From positions 10,187,013-10,251,012 of the forward strand of contig RPFO01000080.1 of the NCBI GenBank assembly GCA_009746045.1: a stretch of 64,000 nt of DNA, in the 5' to 3' direction. This DNA comes from Mesostigma viride. Its lineage: Eukaryota > Streptophyta > Mesostigmatophyceae > Mesostigmatales > Mesostigmataceae. The notes beneath the pieces were generated by a model that saw only the letters and a program-made list of their open reading frames with translations, searched no databases and was not told the origin of the DNA. Each line of letters starts with the position of its first letter. The stretch's first letter is position 1. Shown in pieces: positions 1-13,300 of this stretch. The position numbers and the translations under genes are program-made.

Positions 1-3000
1 GCCTGAACGTGTTCAGACGGGGCGCGTGCCAGGAAACGGCTCGAAGCTGGGAAAAGCAGGGGGCTCCGCCTGCGGACGGGCCGTACGAAGCCGAAATTTT
101 ATGGCTCCCGCTGGCCCCCCCGCCTCGGCGCCTTCGGCCACTGCCCCTTCGCGCTGCGCGCCCCGCGTGGCGCCGGCGTTCCCGAGGACGCACCCCGCGG
201 GTGTACGCGCCAATCGCCCGCTCAGGCGCCAAAAAGTCCGGGCCCCGAAGGGGCCCCCAACTTGTCAACTACTTAACTACGATCGTGTTGCGCAAGGGAG
301 AACCCCGAACATCCTGACACCGCCGCGGGCGCCGTACCGTACGGCCTGATCGCACCCCCACGATCGAAGGCCATCCCTGAAATCCTGCGGAGCCGCGAGT
401 TACGTCCCGTAACCGCCGGCCTGAACACCGTCACACCCTCGTAAGATCGAGTCTGATGTGTTCTGAACAGAAACTGAATTCAGCAAAATGCGCGAGAAAT
501 GCCGTGGGGCATATACGGCTGATTAACTTGTTACTACGGGAAGGATCTCTCTCCAAACATCCTACTACATTTACTAAGTGTTCAGACTGAACGGGAAATG
601 TCGACTGTTAAGAATGAACGGGAAATGTGCAGAAAATTTAGTTCGAACCCTAGTTTGAACGGTTTGCGGGTTAGATTTTCGGTTCGGCCTACTTCCCATG
701 CAATTTCCGTGCCAATTTTTGCGAGATGACTGAACTGAACGTGTTCAGACGAGGAGCGTTGCAATCAACGGCTGGAAACTTTGAAAAGCAGGGGGCTCAG
801 CCCAAAAAACGGCCGTACGTAACCGAAATTTCGGGCTCCCGCTGGCCCCCCGCCTCGGCGCCCTCGGCCACTGCCCCTTCGCACTGCGCACCCCGCGTGG
901 CGCCGGCGTTCCCGAGGACGCACCCCGCGGGTGTACGCGCCAATCGCCCGCTCAGGCGCCAAAAAGTCCGGGCCCCGCAGGGGCCCCCAACTTGGGGGGC
1001 ATATACGGCTGGGGGGATGTTGTTTGCCGAATCTAAATCTCCAAAACATCCTACTTGATTTACTAAGGGTTCAGACGGAACGGGAAATTTCGAGTGTTCA
1101 GACTGAACGAAAATTGAGTTCGAACACCTTTCTGAACGGAATCTTTGTTAAATTTTCGGTTCGGCCTACTTCCCACGCAATTTCCGTGCCAATTTTTGCG
1201 AGATGACTGACCTGAACGTGTTCAGACGGGGAGCGTGCCAGGAAACGGCTCGAATCTGGGAAAAGCAGGGGGCTCCGCACAAAAAACGGCCGTACGGAAC
1301 CGAAATTTTTGGGCTCCCGCTGGCCCCCCCGCCTCGGCGCCCTCGGCCACTGCCCCTTCGCACTGCGCACCCCGCGTGGCGCCGGCGTTCCCGAGGACGC
1401 ACCCCGCGGGTGTACGCGCCAATCGCCCGCTCAGGCGCCAAAAAGTCTGGGCCCCGAAGGGGCCCCCAACTTGTCAACTACTTAACTACGATCGTGTTGC
1501 GCAAGGGAGAACCCCGAACATCCTGACACCGCCGCGGGCGCCGTACCGTACGGCCTGATCGCACCCCCACGATCGAAGGCCATCCCTGAAATCCTGCGGA
1601 GCCGCGAGTTACGTCCCGTAACCGCCGGCCTGAACGCCGTCACACCCTCGTAAGATCGAGTCTGATGTGTTCTGAACAGAAACTGAATTCAGCAAAATGC
1701 GCGAGAAATGCCGTGGGGCATATACGGCTGATTAACTTGTTACTACGGGAAGGATCTCTCTCCAAACATCCTACTACATTTACTAAGTGTTCAGACTGAA
1801 CGGGAAATTTTGAGTGTTCAGACTGAACGAAAATTGAGTTCGAACACTTTTCTGAACGGGTTTTTGGTTCAATTTTCGGTTCGGCCTACTTCCCACGCCA
1901 TTTCCGTGCCAATTTTAGCGAGATTACTGACCTGAACGTGTTCAGACGGCGAGCGTGGGAAAAAAACGGCTCGAAACTGTGAAAAGCAGGAGGCTCCGCC
2001 TAAAAAACGGCCGTACGAAGCCGAAATTTTTGGGCTCCCGCTGGCCCCCCCGCCTCGGCGCCCTTGGCCACTGCCCCTTCGCACTGCGCACCCCGCGTGG
2101 CGCCGGCGTTCCCGAGGACGCACCCCGCGGGTGTACGCGCCAATCGCCCGCTCAGGCGCCAAAAAGTCTGGGCCCCGAAGGGGCCCCCAACTTGTCAACT
2201 ACTTAACTACGATCGTGTTGCGCAAGGGAGAAACCCGAACATCCTGACATCGCCGCGGGCGCCGTACCGTACGGCCTGATCGCACCCCCACGAACGAGGG
2301 CAAATCCTGAAATCCTGCGGAGCCGCGAGTAACGGCCCGTAACCGCTAGTCTGAACGCCGTCACACCCTCCTAAGATCGAGTCTTACCTATTCTGAACAG
2401 AAGCTGAATTCAGCAAAATGCGCAAGAAATGCCGGGGGCATATACGGCTGGGAGGAAGAGTTTATACACGAAGGATCTCTCTCCAAACAAAATACTAGAA
2501 ATACTAAGGGTTCAGACTGAACGGGAAATTTCGACTGTTCAGACTGAACGAGAAGTGTGCGGAAAATTTAGTTCGAACCCTATTTTGAACGGTTTGTCGG
2601 TTAAATTTTCGGTTCGGCCTACTTCCCACGCAATTTTCGTGCCAATTTTAGCGGGATGACACAACTGAACGTGTTCAGACGGGGAGCGTGGCAAAAAACG
2701 GCTAGAAACTGTGAAAAGCAGGGGGCTCAGCCCCAAAAACGGCCGTACGGAACCGAAATTTTTGGGCTCCCGCTGGCCCCCCGCCTCGGCGCCCTCGGCC
2801 ACTGCCCCTTCGCACTGCGCACCCCGCGTGGCGCCGGCGTTCCCGAGGACGCATCCCGCGGGTGTACGCGCCAATCGCCCGCTCAGGCGCCAAAAAGTCT
2901 GGGCCCCGCAGGGGCCCCCAACTTGTCAACTACTTAACTACGATCGTGTTGCGCAAGGAGAACCCCGAACATCCTGACATCGCCGCGGGCGCCGTACCGT

Positions 3001-6000
3001 ACGGCCTGATCGCACCCCCACGAACGGCTACTATCCTGAAATCCTGCGGAGCCGCGAGTTACGGCCCGTAACCGCCGGCCTGAACGCCGTCACACCCTCC
3101 TAAGATCGAGTCTCAGGAGTTCTGAACGGAATCCGAATTCAGCAAAATGCGCGAGAAATGCCGTGGGGCATATACGGCAGGGGAAAGAGTTTCTTGCCGA
3201 AGCAAACATTTCAAGTGTTCAGACTGAACGAAAATTTCAAGTGTTCAGACTGAACGAAAATTTAGTTCGAACACATTTCTGAACGGGTTTTTGTTCAATT
3301 TTCGGTTCGGCCTACTTCCCACGCAATTTCTGTGCCAATTTTTGCGAGATGACTGACCTGAACGTGTTCAGACGGGGAGCATGGAAAAAAACGGCTCGAA
3401 ACTGTGGACAGCAGGGGGCTCCGCTTAAAAAACGGCCGTACGAAACCGAAATTTTTGGGCTCCCGCTGGCCCCCCCGCCTCGGCGCCCTCGGCCACTGCC
3501 CCTTCGCACTGCGCACCCCGCGTGGCGCCGGCGTTCCCGAGGACGCACCCCGCGGGTGTACACGCCAATCGCCCGCTCAGGCGCCAAAAAGTCTGGGCCC
3601 CGAAGGGGCCCCCAACTTGTCAACTACTTAACTACGATCGTGTTGCGCAAGGGAGAAACCCGAACATCCTGACATCGCCGCGGGCGCCGTACCGTACGGC
3701 CTGATCGCACCCCCACGAACGAGGGCAAATCCTGAAATCCTGCGGAGCCGCGAGTAACGGCCCGTAACCGCTAGTCTGAACGCCGTCACACCCTCCTAAG
3801 ATCGAGTCTTACCTATTCTGAACAGAAGCTGAATTCAGCAAAATGCGCAAGAAATGCCGGGGGGCATATACGGCTGGGAGGAAGAGTTTATACACGAAGG
3901 ATCTCTCTCCAAACAAAATACTAGAAATACTAAGGGTTCAGACTGAACGGGAAATTTCGACTGTTCAGACTGAACGAGAAGTGTGCGGAAAATTTAGTTC
4001 GAACCCTATTTTGAACGGTTTGTCGGTTAAATTTTCGGTTCGGCCTACTTCCCACGCAATTTTCGTGCCAATTTTAGCGGGATGACACAACTGAACGTGT
4101 TCAGACGGGGAGCGTGGCAAAAAACGGCTAGAAACTGTGAAAAGCAGGGGGCTCAGCCCCAAAAACGGCCGTACGGAACCGAAATTTTTGGGCTCCCGCT
4201 GGCCCCCCGCCTCGGCGCCCTCGGCCACTGCCCCTTCGCACTGCGCACCCCGCGTGGCGCCGGCGTTCCCGAGGACGCATCCCGCGGGTGTACGCGCCAA
4301 TCGCCCGCTCAGGCGCCAAAAAGTCTGGGCCCCGCAGGGGCCCCCAACTTGTCAACTACTTAACTACGATCGTGTTGCGCAAGGGAGAACCCCGAACATC
4401 CTGACACCGCCGCGGGCGCCGTACCGTACGGCCTGATCGCACCCCCACGACGAGGCATCCTGAAATCCTGCGGAGCCGCGAGTTACGGCCCGTAACCGCC
4501 GGCCTGAACGCCGTCACACCCTCGTAAGATCGAGTCTATGTGTCTGAACAGAAACTGAATTCAGCAAAATGCGCGAGAAATGCCGTGGGGCATATACGGC
4601 TGATTAACTTGTTACTACGGGAAGGATCTCTCTCCAAACATCCTACTACATACTAAGGTTCAGACTGAACGGGAAATTCGACTGTTCAGACTGAACGAAA
4701 TGTGCGAAAATTTAGTTCGAACCCTATTTTGAACGGTTTGCGGTTCAATTTTCGGTTCGGCCTACTTCCCACGCAATTTCGTGCCAATTTTAGCGAGATT
4801 ACTGACCTGAACGTGTTCAGACGGCGAGCGTGGAAAAAAACGGCTCGAAACTGTGAAAAGCAGGGGCTCCGCCTAAAAAACGGCCGTACGAACCGAAATT
4901 TTTGGGCTCCCGCTGGCCCCCCCGCCTCGGCGCCCTTGGCCACTGCCCCTTCGCACTGCGCACCCCGCGTGGCGCCGGCGTTCCCGAGGACGCACCCCGC
5001 GGGTGTACGCGCCAATCGCCCGCTCAGGCGCCAAAAAGTCTGGGCCCCGAAGGGGCCCCCAACTTGTCAACTACTTAACTACGATCGTGTTGCGCAAGGG
5101 AGAACCCCGAACATCCTGACATCGCCGCGGGCGCCGTACCGTACGGCCTGATCGCACCCCACGCCCGAGGGCAAATCCTGAAATCCTGCGGAGCCGCGAG
5201 TTACGGCCCGTAACCGCCGGCCTGAACGCCGTCACACCCTCCTAAGATCGACTGTCAGCAGTTCTGAACGGAAGCCGAATTCAGCAAAATGCGCGAGAAA
5301 TGCCGGGGGCATATACGGCAGGGAAAGAGTTTGTTGCCGAAGCAAACATCCTACTACAAATACTAAGGGTTCAGACTGAACGGAAATTTCAAGTGTTCAG
5401 ACTGAACGAATATTGAGTTCGAACACATTTCTGAACGGTTTTTGGTTGAATTTTCGGTTCGGCCTACTTCCCACGCAATTTCGTGCCAATTTTTGCGAGA
5501 TGACTGACCTGAACGTGTTCAGACGGCGAGCGTGGAAAAAAACGGCTCGAAACTGTGGAAAGCAGGGGGCTCCGCTTAAAAAACGGCCGTACGAACCGAA
5601 ATTTTGGGCTCCCGCTGGCCCCCCCGCCTCGGCGCCCTCGGCCACTGCCCCTTCGCACTGCGCGCCCCGCGTGGCGCCGGCGTTCCCGAGGACGCACCCC
5701 GCGGGTGTACGCGCCAATCGCCCGCTCAGGCGCCAAAAAGTCTGGGCCCCGAAGGGGCCCCCAACTTGTCAACTACTTAACTACGATCGTGTTGCGCAAG
5801 GAGAACCCCGAACATCCTGACATCGCCGCGGGCGCCGTACCGTACGGCCTGATCGCACCCCCACGAACGGCAAATCCTGAAATCCTGCGGAGCCGCGAGT
5901 TACGGCCCGTAACCGCCGGCCTGAACGCCGTCACACCCTCCTAAGATCGAGTCTCAGGAGTTCTGAACGGAATCCGAATTCAGCAAAATGCGCGAGAAAT

Positions 6001-9000
6001 GCCGTGGGGCATATACGGCAGGGGAAAGAGTTTCTTGCCGAAGCAAACATTTCAAGTGTTCAGACTGAACGAAATTTCAAGTGTTCAGACTGAACGAAAA
6101 TTTAGTTCGAACACATTTCTGAACGGGTTTTTGTTCAATTTTCGGTTCGGCCTACTTCCCACGCAATTTCTGTGCCAATTTTTGCGAGATGACTGACCTG
6201 AACGTGTTCAGACGGGGAGCATGGAAAAAAACGGCTCGAAACTGTGGAAGCAGGGGGCTCCGCTTAAAAAACGGCCGTACGAACCGAAATTTTTGGGCTC
6301 CCGCTGGCCCCCCCGCCTCGGCGCCCTCGGCCACTGCCCCTTCGCACTGCGCACCCCGCGTGGCGCCGGCGTTCCCGAGGACGCACCCCGCGGGTGTACG
6401 CGCCAATCGCCCGCTCAGGCGCCAAAAAGTCTGGGCCCCGAAGGGGCCCCCAACTTGTCAACTACTTAACTACGATCGTGTTGCGCAAGGGAGAACCCGA
6501 ACATCCTGACATCGCCGCGGGCGCCGTACCGTACGGCCTGATCGCACCCCACGCGAGGGCAAATCCTGAAATCCTGCGGAGCCGCGAGTTACGGCCCGTA
6601 ACCGCCGGCCTGAACGCCGTCACACCCTCCTAAGATCGAGTCAGCAGTTCTGAACGGAAGCCGAATTCAGCAAAATGCGCGAGAAATGCCGGGGGCATAT
6701 ACGGCAGGGAAAGAGTTTTTGCCGAAGCAAACATCCTACTACAAATACTAAGGGTTCAGACTGAACGGAAATTTCAAGTGTTCAGACTGAACGAATATTG
6801 AGTTCGAACACATTTCTGAACGGTTTTTGGTTAATATTCGGTTCGGCCTACTTCCCACGCAATTTCGTGCCAATTTTGCGAGATGACTGACCTGAACGTG
6901 TTCAGACGGGGAGCATGGAAAAAAACGGCTCGAAACTGTGAAAGCAGGGGGCTCCGCTAAAAACGGCCGTACGAACCGAAATTTTTGGGCTCCCGCTGGC
7001 CCCCCCGCCTCGGCGCCCTCGGCCACTGCCCCTTCGCACTGCGCACCCCGCGTGGCGCCGGCGTTCCCGAGGACGCACCCCGCGGGTGTACGCGCCAATC
7101 GCCCGCTCAGGCGCCAAAAAGTCTGGGCCCCGAAGGGGCCCCCAACTTGTCAACTACTTAACTACGATCGTGTTGCGCAAGGGAGAAACCCGAACATCCT
7201 GACATCGCCGCGGGCGCCGTACCGTACGGCCTGATCGCACCCCCACGAACGAGGGCAAATCCTGAAATCCTGCGGAGCCGCGAGTAACGGCCCGTAACCG
7301 CTAGTCTGAACGCCGTCACACCCTCCTAAGATCGAGTCTTACCTATTCTGAACAGAAGCTGAATTCAGCAAAATGCGCAAGAAATGCCGGGGGGCATATA
7401 CGGCTGGGAGGAAGAGTTTATACACGAAGGATCTCTCTCCAAACAAAATACTAGAAATACTAAGGGTTCAGACTGAACGGGAAATTTCGACTGTTCAGAC
7501 TGAACGAGAAGTGTGCGGAAAATTTAGTTCGAACCCTATTTTGAACGGTTTGTCGGTTAAATTTTCGGTTCGGCCTACTTCCCACGCAATTTTCGTGCCA
7601 ATTTTAGCGGGATGACACAACTGAACGTGTTCAGACGGGGAGCGTGGCAAAAAACGGCTAGAAACTGTGAAAAGCAGGGGGCTCAGCCCCAAAAACGGCC
7701 GTACGGAACCGAAATTTTTGGGCTCCCGCTGGCCCCCCCGCCTCGGCGCCCTCGGCCACTGCCCCTTCGCACTGCGCACCCCGCGTGGCGCCGGCGTTCC
7801 CGAGGACGCATCCCGCGGGTGTACGCGCCAATCGCCCGCTCAGGCGCCAAAAAGTCTGGGCCCCGCAGGGGCCCCCAACTTGTCAACTACTTAACTACGA
7901 TCGTGTTGCGCAAGGGAGAAACCCGAACATCCTGACATCGCCGCGGGCGCCGTACCGTACGGCCTGATCGCACCCCCACGAACGAGGGCAAATCCTGAAA
8001 TCCTGCGGAGCCGCGAGTAACGGCCCGTAACCGCTAGTCTGAACGCCGTCACACCCTCCTAAGATCGAGTCTTACCTATTCTGAACAGAAGCTGAATTCA
8101 GCAAAATGCGCAAGAAATGCCGGGGGGCATATACGGCTGGGAGGAAGAGTTTATACACGAAGGATCTCTCTCCAAACAAAATACTAGAAATACTAAGGGT
8201 TCAGACTGAACGGGAAATTTCGACTGTTCAGACTGAACGAGAAGTGTGCGGAAAATTTAGTTCGAACCCTATTTTGAACGGTTTGTCGGTTAAATTTTCG
8301 GTTCGGCCTACTTCCCACGCAATTTTCGTGCCAATTTTAGCGGGATGACACAACTGAACGTGTTCAGACGGGGAGCGTGGCAAAAAACGGCTAGAAACTG
8401 TGAAAAGCAGGGGGCTCAGCCCCAAAAACGGCCGTACGGAACCGAAATTTTTGGGCTCCCGCTGGCCCCCCCGCCTCGGCGCCCTCGGCCACTGCCCCTT
8501 CGCACTGCGCACCCCGCGTGGCGCCGGCGTTCCCGAGGACGCATCCCGCGGGTGTACGCGCCAATCGCCCGCTCAGGCGCCAAAAAGTCTGGGCCCCGCA
8601 GGGGCCCCCAACTTGTCAACTACTTAACTACGATCGTGTTGCGCAAGGGAGAAACCCGAACATCCTGACATCGCCGCGGGCGCCGTACCGTACGGCCTGA
8701 TCGCACCCCCACGAACGAGGGCAAATCCTGAAATCCTGCGGAGCCGCGAGTAACGGCCCGTAACCGCTAGTCTGAACGCCGTCACACCCTCCTAAGATCG
8801 AGTCTCACCTATTCTGAACAGAAGCTGAATTCAGCAAAATGCGCAAGAAATGCCGGGGGGCATATACGGCTGAGGAATTTTACACGAAGGATCTCTCTCC
8901 AAACATCCTACTGAAATACTAAGGGTTCAGACTGAACGGGAAATTTCGAGTGTTCAGACTGAACGAGAAGTGTGCGGAAAATTTAGTTCGAACCCTATTT

Positions 9001-12000
9001 GAACGGTTTTTCGGTTAAATTTTCGGTTCGGCCTACTTCCCACGCAATTTCGTGCCAATTTTAGCGGATGACAACTGAACGTGTTCAGACGGGGAGCGTG
9101 GCAAAAAACGGCTCGAAACTGTGAAAAGCAGGGGGCTCAGCCCAAAAAACGGCCGTACGAACCGAAATTTTTGGGCTCCCGCTGGCCCCCCCGCCTCGGC
9201 GCCCTCGGCCACTGCCCCTTCGCACTGCGCACCCCGCGTGGCGCCGGCGTTCCCGAGGACGCATCCCGCGGGTGTACGCGCCAATCGCCCGCTCAGGCGC
9301 CAAAAAGTCTGGGCCCCGCAGGGGCCCCCAACTTGTCAACTACTTAACTACGATCGTGTTGCGCAAGGGAGAAACCCGAACATCCTGACATCGCCGCGGG
9401 CGCCGTACCGTACGGCCTGATCGCACCCCCACGAACGCAAATCCTGAAATCCTGCGGAGCCGCGAGTTACGGCCCGTAACCGCTAGCCTGAACGCCGTCA
9501 CACCCTCCTAAGATCGAGTCTCACCATTCTGAACAGAAGCTGAATTCAGCAAAATGCGCGAGAAATGCCGGGGGGCATATACGGCTGAAACTTTTACACG
9601 AAGGATCTCTCTCCAAACATCCTACTGAAATACTAAGGGTTCAGACTGAACGGGAAATTTCGTGTTCAGACTGAACGAAATGTGCGGAAATTTAGTTCGA
9701 ACCCTATTTTGAACGGTTTTCGGTTAAATTTTCGGTTCGGCCTACTTCCCACGCAATTTCGTGCCAATTTTAGCGAGATGACTGAACTGAACGTGTTCAG
9801 ACGGGGAGCGTGGCAAAAAACGGCTCGAAACTGTGAAAAGCAGGGGGCTCAGCCCAAAAAACGGCCGTACGAACCGAAATTTTTGGGCTCCCGCTGGCCC
9901 CCCCGCCTCGGCGCCCTCGGCCACTGCCCCTTCGCACTGCGCACCCCGCGTGGCGCCGGCGTTCCCGAGGACGCACCCCGCGGGTGTACGCGCCAATCGC
10001 CCGCTCAGGCGCCAAAAAGTCTGGGCCCCGCAGGGGCCCCCAACTTGTCAACTACTTAACTACGATCGTGTTGCGCAAGGGAGAAACCCGAACATCCTGA
10101 CATCGCCGCGGGCGCCGTACCGTACGGCCTGATCGCACCCCACGCCGAGGGCAAATCCTGAAATCCTGCGGAGCCGCGAGTTACGGCCCGTAACCGCCGG
10201 CCTGAACGCCGTCACACCCTCCTAAGATCGACTGTCAGCAGTTCTGAACGGAAGCTGAATTCAGCAAAATGCGCGAGAAATGCCGGGGGCATATACGGCA
10301 GGGAAAGAGTTTGTTGCCGAAGCAAACATCCTACTACAAATACTAAGGGTTCAGACTGAACGGGAAATTTCAAGTGTTCAGACTGAACGAATATTGAGTT
10401 CGAACACATTTCTGAACGGTTTTTGGTTAAATTTCGGTTCGGCCTACTTCCCACGCAATTTCGTGCCAATTTTTGCGAGATGACTGACCTGAACGTGTTC
10501 AGACGGGGAGCGTGGAAAAAAACGGCTCGAAACTGTGAAAGCAGGGGGCTCCGCTTAAAAAACGGCCGTACGAACCGAAATTTTTGGGCTCCCGCTGGCC
10601 CCCCCGCCTCGGCGCCCTCGGCCACTGCCCCTTCGCACTGCGCGCCCCGCGTGGCGCCGGCGTTCCCGAGGACGCACCCCGCGGGTGTACGCGCCAATCG
10701 CCCGCTCAGGCGCCAAAAAGTCTGGGCCCCGAAGGGGCCCCCAACTTGTCAACTACTTAACTACGATCGTGTTGCGCAAGGGAGAAACCCGAACATCCTG
10801 ACATCGCCGCGGGCGCCGTACCGTACGGCCTGATCGCACCCCCACGAACGAGGGCAAATCCTGAAATCCTGCGGAGCCGCGAGTAACGGCCCGTAACCGC
10901 TAGTCTGAACGCCGTCACACCCTCCTAAGATCGAGTCTTACCTATTCTGAACAGAAGCTGAATTCAGCAAAATGCGCAAGAAATGCCGGGGGGCATATAC
11001 GGCTGGGAGGAAGAGTTTATACACGAAGGATCTCTCTCCAAACAAAATACTAGAAATACTAAGGGTTCAGACTGAACGGGAAATTTCGACTGTTCAGACT
11101 GAACGAGAAGTGTGCGGAAAATTTAGTTCGAACCCTATTTTGAACGGTTTGTCGGTTAAATTTTCGGTTCGGCCTACTTCCCACGCAATTTTCGTGCCAA
11201 TTTTAGCGGGATGACACAACTGAACGTGTTCAGACGGGGAGCGTGGCAAAAAACGGCTAGAAACTGTGAAAAGCAGGGGGCTCAGCCCCAAAAACGGCCG
11301 TACGGAACCGAAATTTTTGGGCTCCCGCTGGCCCCCCCGCCTCGGCGCCCTCGGCCACTGCCCCTTCGCACTGCGCACCCCGCGTGGCGCCGGCGTTCCC
11401 GAGGACGCATCCCGCGGGTGTACGCGCCAATCGCCCGCTCAGGCGCCAAAAAGTCTGGGCCCCGCAGGGGCCCCCAACTTGTCAACTACTTAACTACGAT
11501 CGTGTTGCGCAAGGGAGAACCCCGAACATCCTGACACCGCCGCGGGCGCCGTACCGTACGGCCTGATCGCACCCCCACGATCGAAGGCCATCCCTGAAAT
11601 CCTGCGGAGCCGCGAGTTACGTCCCGTAACCGCCGGCCTGAACGCCGTCACACCCTCGTAAGATCGAGTCTGATGTGTTCTGAACAGAAACTGAATTCAG
11701 CAAAATGCGCGAGAAATGCCGTGGGGCATATACGGCTGATTAACTTGTTACTACGGGAAGGATCTCTCTCCAAACATCCTACTACAAATACTAAGGGTTC
11801 AGACTGAACGGGAAATTTTGAGTGTTCAGACTGAACGAAAATTGAGTTCGAACACTTTTCTGAATGTGTTTTTGGTTCAATTTTCGGTTCGGCCTACTTC
11901 CCACGCCATTTCCGTGCCAATTTTAGCGAGATTACTGACCTGAACGTGTTCAGACGGCGAGCGTGGGAAAAAAACGGCTCGAAACTGTGAAAAGCAGGAG

Positions 12001-12202
12001 GCTCCGCCTAAAAAACGGCCGTACGAAGCCGAAATTTTTGGGCTCCCGCTGGCCCCCCCCGCCTCGGCGCCCTTGGCCACTGCCCCTTCGCACTGCGCAC
12101 CCCGCGTGGCGCCGGCGTTCCCGAGGACGCACCCCGCGGGTGTACGCGCCAATCGCCCGCTCAGGCGCCAAAAAGTCTGGGCCCCGAAGGGGCCCCCAAC
12201 TT
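1..12202. repeat. Satellite array, about 0.7-kb units, 18 anchor sites
   Basis: The dyad CTGAACGTGTTCAG recurs with its second base at 4, 736, 1213, 1933, 2666, 3359, 4092, 4808, 5510, 6199, 6893, 7622, 8355, 9076, 9788, 10490, 11221 and 11941. Intervals are 689-733 bp, with one short unit of 477 bp. Each unit has an AT-richer half carrying CTGAAC/GTTCAG motifs and a GC-rich half with a very conserved block ending in a GGGCCCC hairpin. The array enters from the left edge of the window and stops abruptly at about 12202 inside a unit, after the hairpin. Open frames of about 100 codons recur in several frames of both strands with no consistent start, and differ by frameshift between copies, so I read them as a by-product of GC content and not as genes. 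Units with anchors at 2666, 4092, 7622, 8355 and 11221 are close to identical, which points to recent block amplification. Confidence 0.96.
736..1212. repeat. Short satellite unit with internal deletion
   Basis: This unit is 477 bp instead of about 720. At about 994 the text jumps from the end of the GC-rich block (just after the GGGCCCC hairpin) straight to the motif GGGGGCATATACGGCTGG, which in other units lies about 250 bp further on. The region containing CCGTACCGTACGG and the CTGAATTCAG motif is therefore missing. The breakpoint falls in a G run, consistent with recombination or slippage between G-rich sites. Confidence 0.85.
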
Positions 12203-13300
12203 GTTGCCCTTTATACTACGATTATGGTCCGCCAATTGTTCCGCAAACTCTTCCGGCAAACGTTGTCCGTACCCGAGTAGCGCAAAAATCCGAACGCACA
12301 ATTTGTTTCCACAAAATCTTTACGCAGATCCCATCCGTAGGCTTTCTAGCAGCCTGTCACCGCGTAGCGTCCGGCGCCCAAACTCTTCTAAGACGAGTAG
12401 CCAAACAAATACCTGCCAACCGTCAATCGGTAAAAGCGTTTCGAGTAGAAACGGCCGTAACCTCCTCGTAACCGTGATTTTTTCCGAGTAGCTAAGCGCC
12501 AAAGCCTTGCGTTCCGAGTTGAGCTTGACATTGGCCTAGTTGTTTGGAACGGACGAGGGAAATTGGCAAGGAAAACGGCGAGGAGAGGACCGATTCAAGG
12601 GGTATTTGGAGGTTGCTGGCAACAAGCGAGAAAGCTGACGGACGGATCTGACGTACTGACATACCAGGTTTAGTTGCGGTTCGGTTCAGCCACCGGCTTC
12701 CCAAAATAGGCCAGCAAACCGTTCGGCACCATGAGTTTGCATGGAATCGAGGCGCAATCCAGGGGATCACAGGCTGTGGCCGGCCGTACAGGTTCGGCTG
12801 TCTTGCTAGTGGGCGGGCTGTGTGAGCGGGAGTGTACGGCTGTGCTCGTACTCGCCGTTGAGGCACAAAAAGCCGTTGAGGCACAGAATCTGCCAAGTAG
12901 CGGGGGTTCGGGGGCGGAGCCCCCGATCTTGTAGCTATATAGCGTTTTTGTCAGAATAACAAAAAATTTATTCCTTATTATAATATCATACGGCAAACTT
13001 GCTCATCCTCGAAAATGTTGGCCTCGGCCAGAGGGCCAGCTGCTGGAAGCAGTGCGAGATACACAACGGTACGAGCCGCGCCAAAATCTGCCCTCGTAAG
13101 CGGTACCCGAAAAGTGGCGCCAAATGCGATTTTTGGTGTGCGCGTGCACGAAAGTGACCGAATTCCGGGCGACAGGCATGGCGGTCTGGCAGGCGATGCT
13201 GAGCGTGTATAAAGGCACTATCAAGGCTGAAATTTTACGATTATCCTCCTAAGGTGTTATTCGATCCACCACTGTTTTTTTTTCGCCATAAAGTTTGCGG
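12203..13300. other. Array border, no gene recognised
   Basis: Sequence next to the satellite. The first 300 bases keep weak echoes of the satellite order (a CTACGATTATGG stretch, a GTAGCGCAAAAATCCGAACGC stretch, then CCTGTCACCGCG), so this may be a decayed unit. A G/C hairpin lies at about 12901-12925. AT-rich sequence follows at 12945-12990. No coding region is supported. Confidence 0.5.

Noticed and set aside
1-12202. Dozens of ~60-160-codon open frames on both strands of the satellite, with Arg/Pro/Ala-rich products
   Set aside because: They occur in all frames, differ by frameshift between copies, lack a consistent start and follow the GC-rich block; no family motif.
1-12202. CRISPR array
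   Set aside because: Units are ~0.7 kb without short repeats and unique spacers, and the context is eukaryotic.
12492-12896. 134-codon minus frame next to the satellite
   Set aside because: No recognisable motif, overlapped by other frames on both strands.
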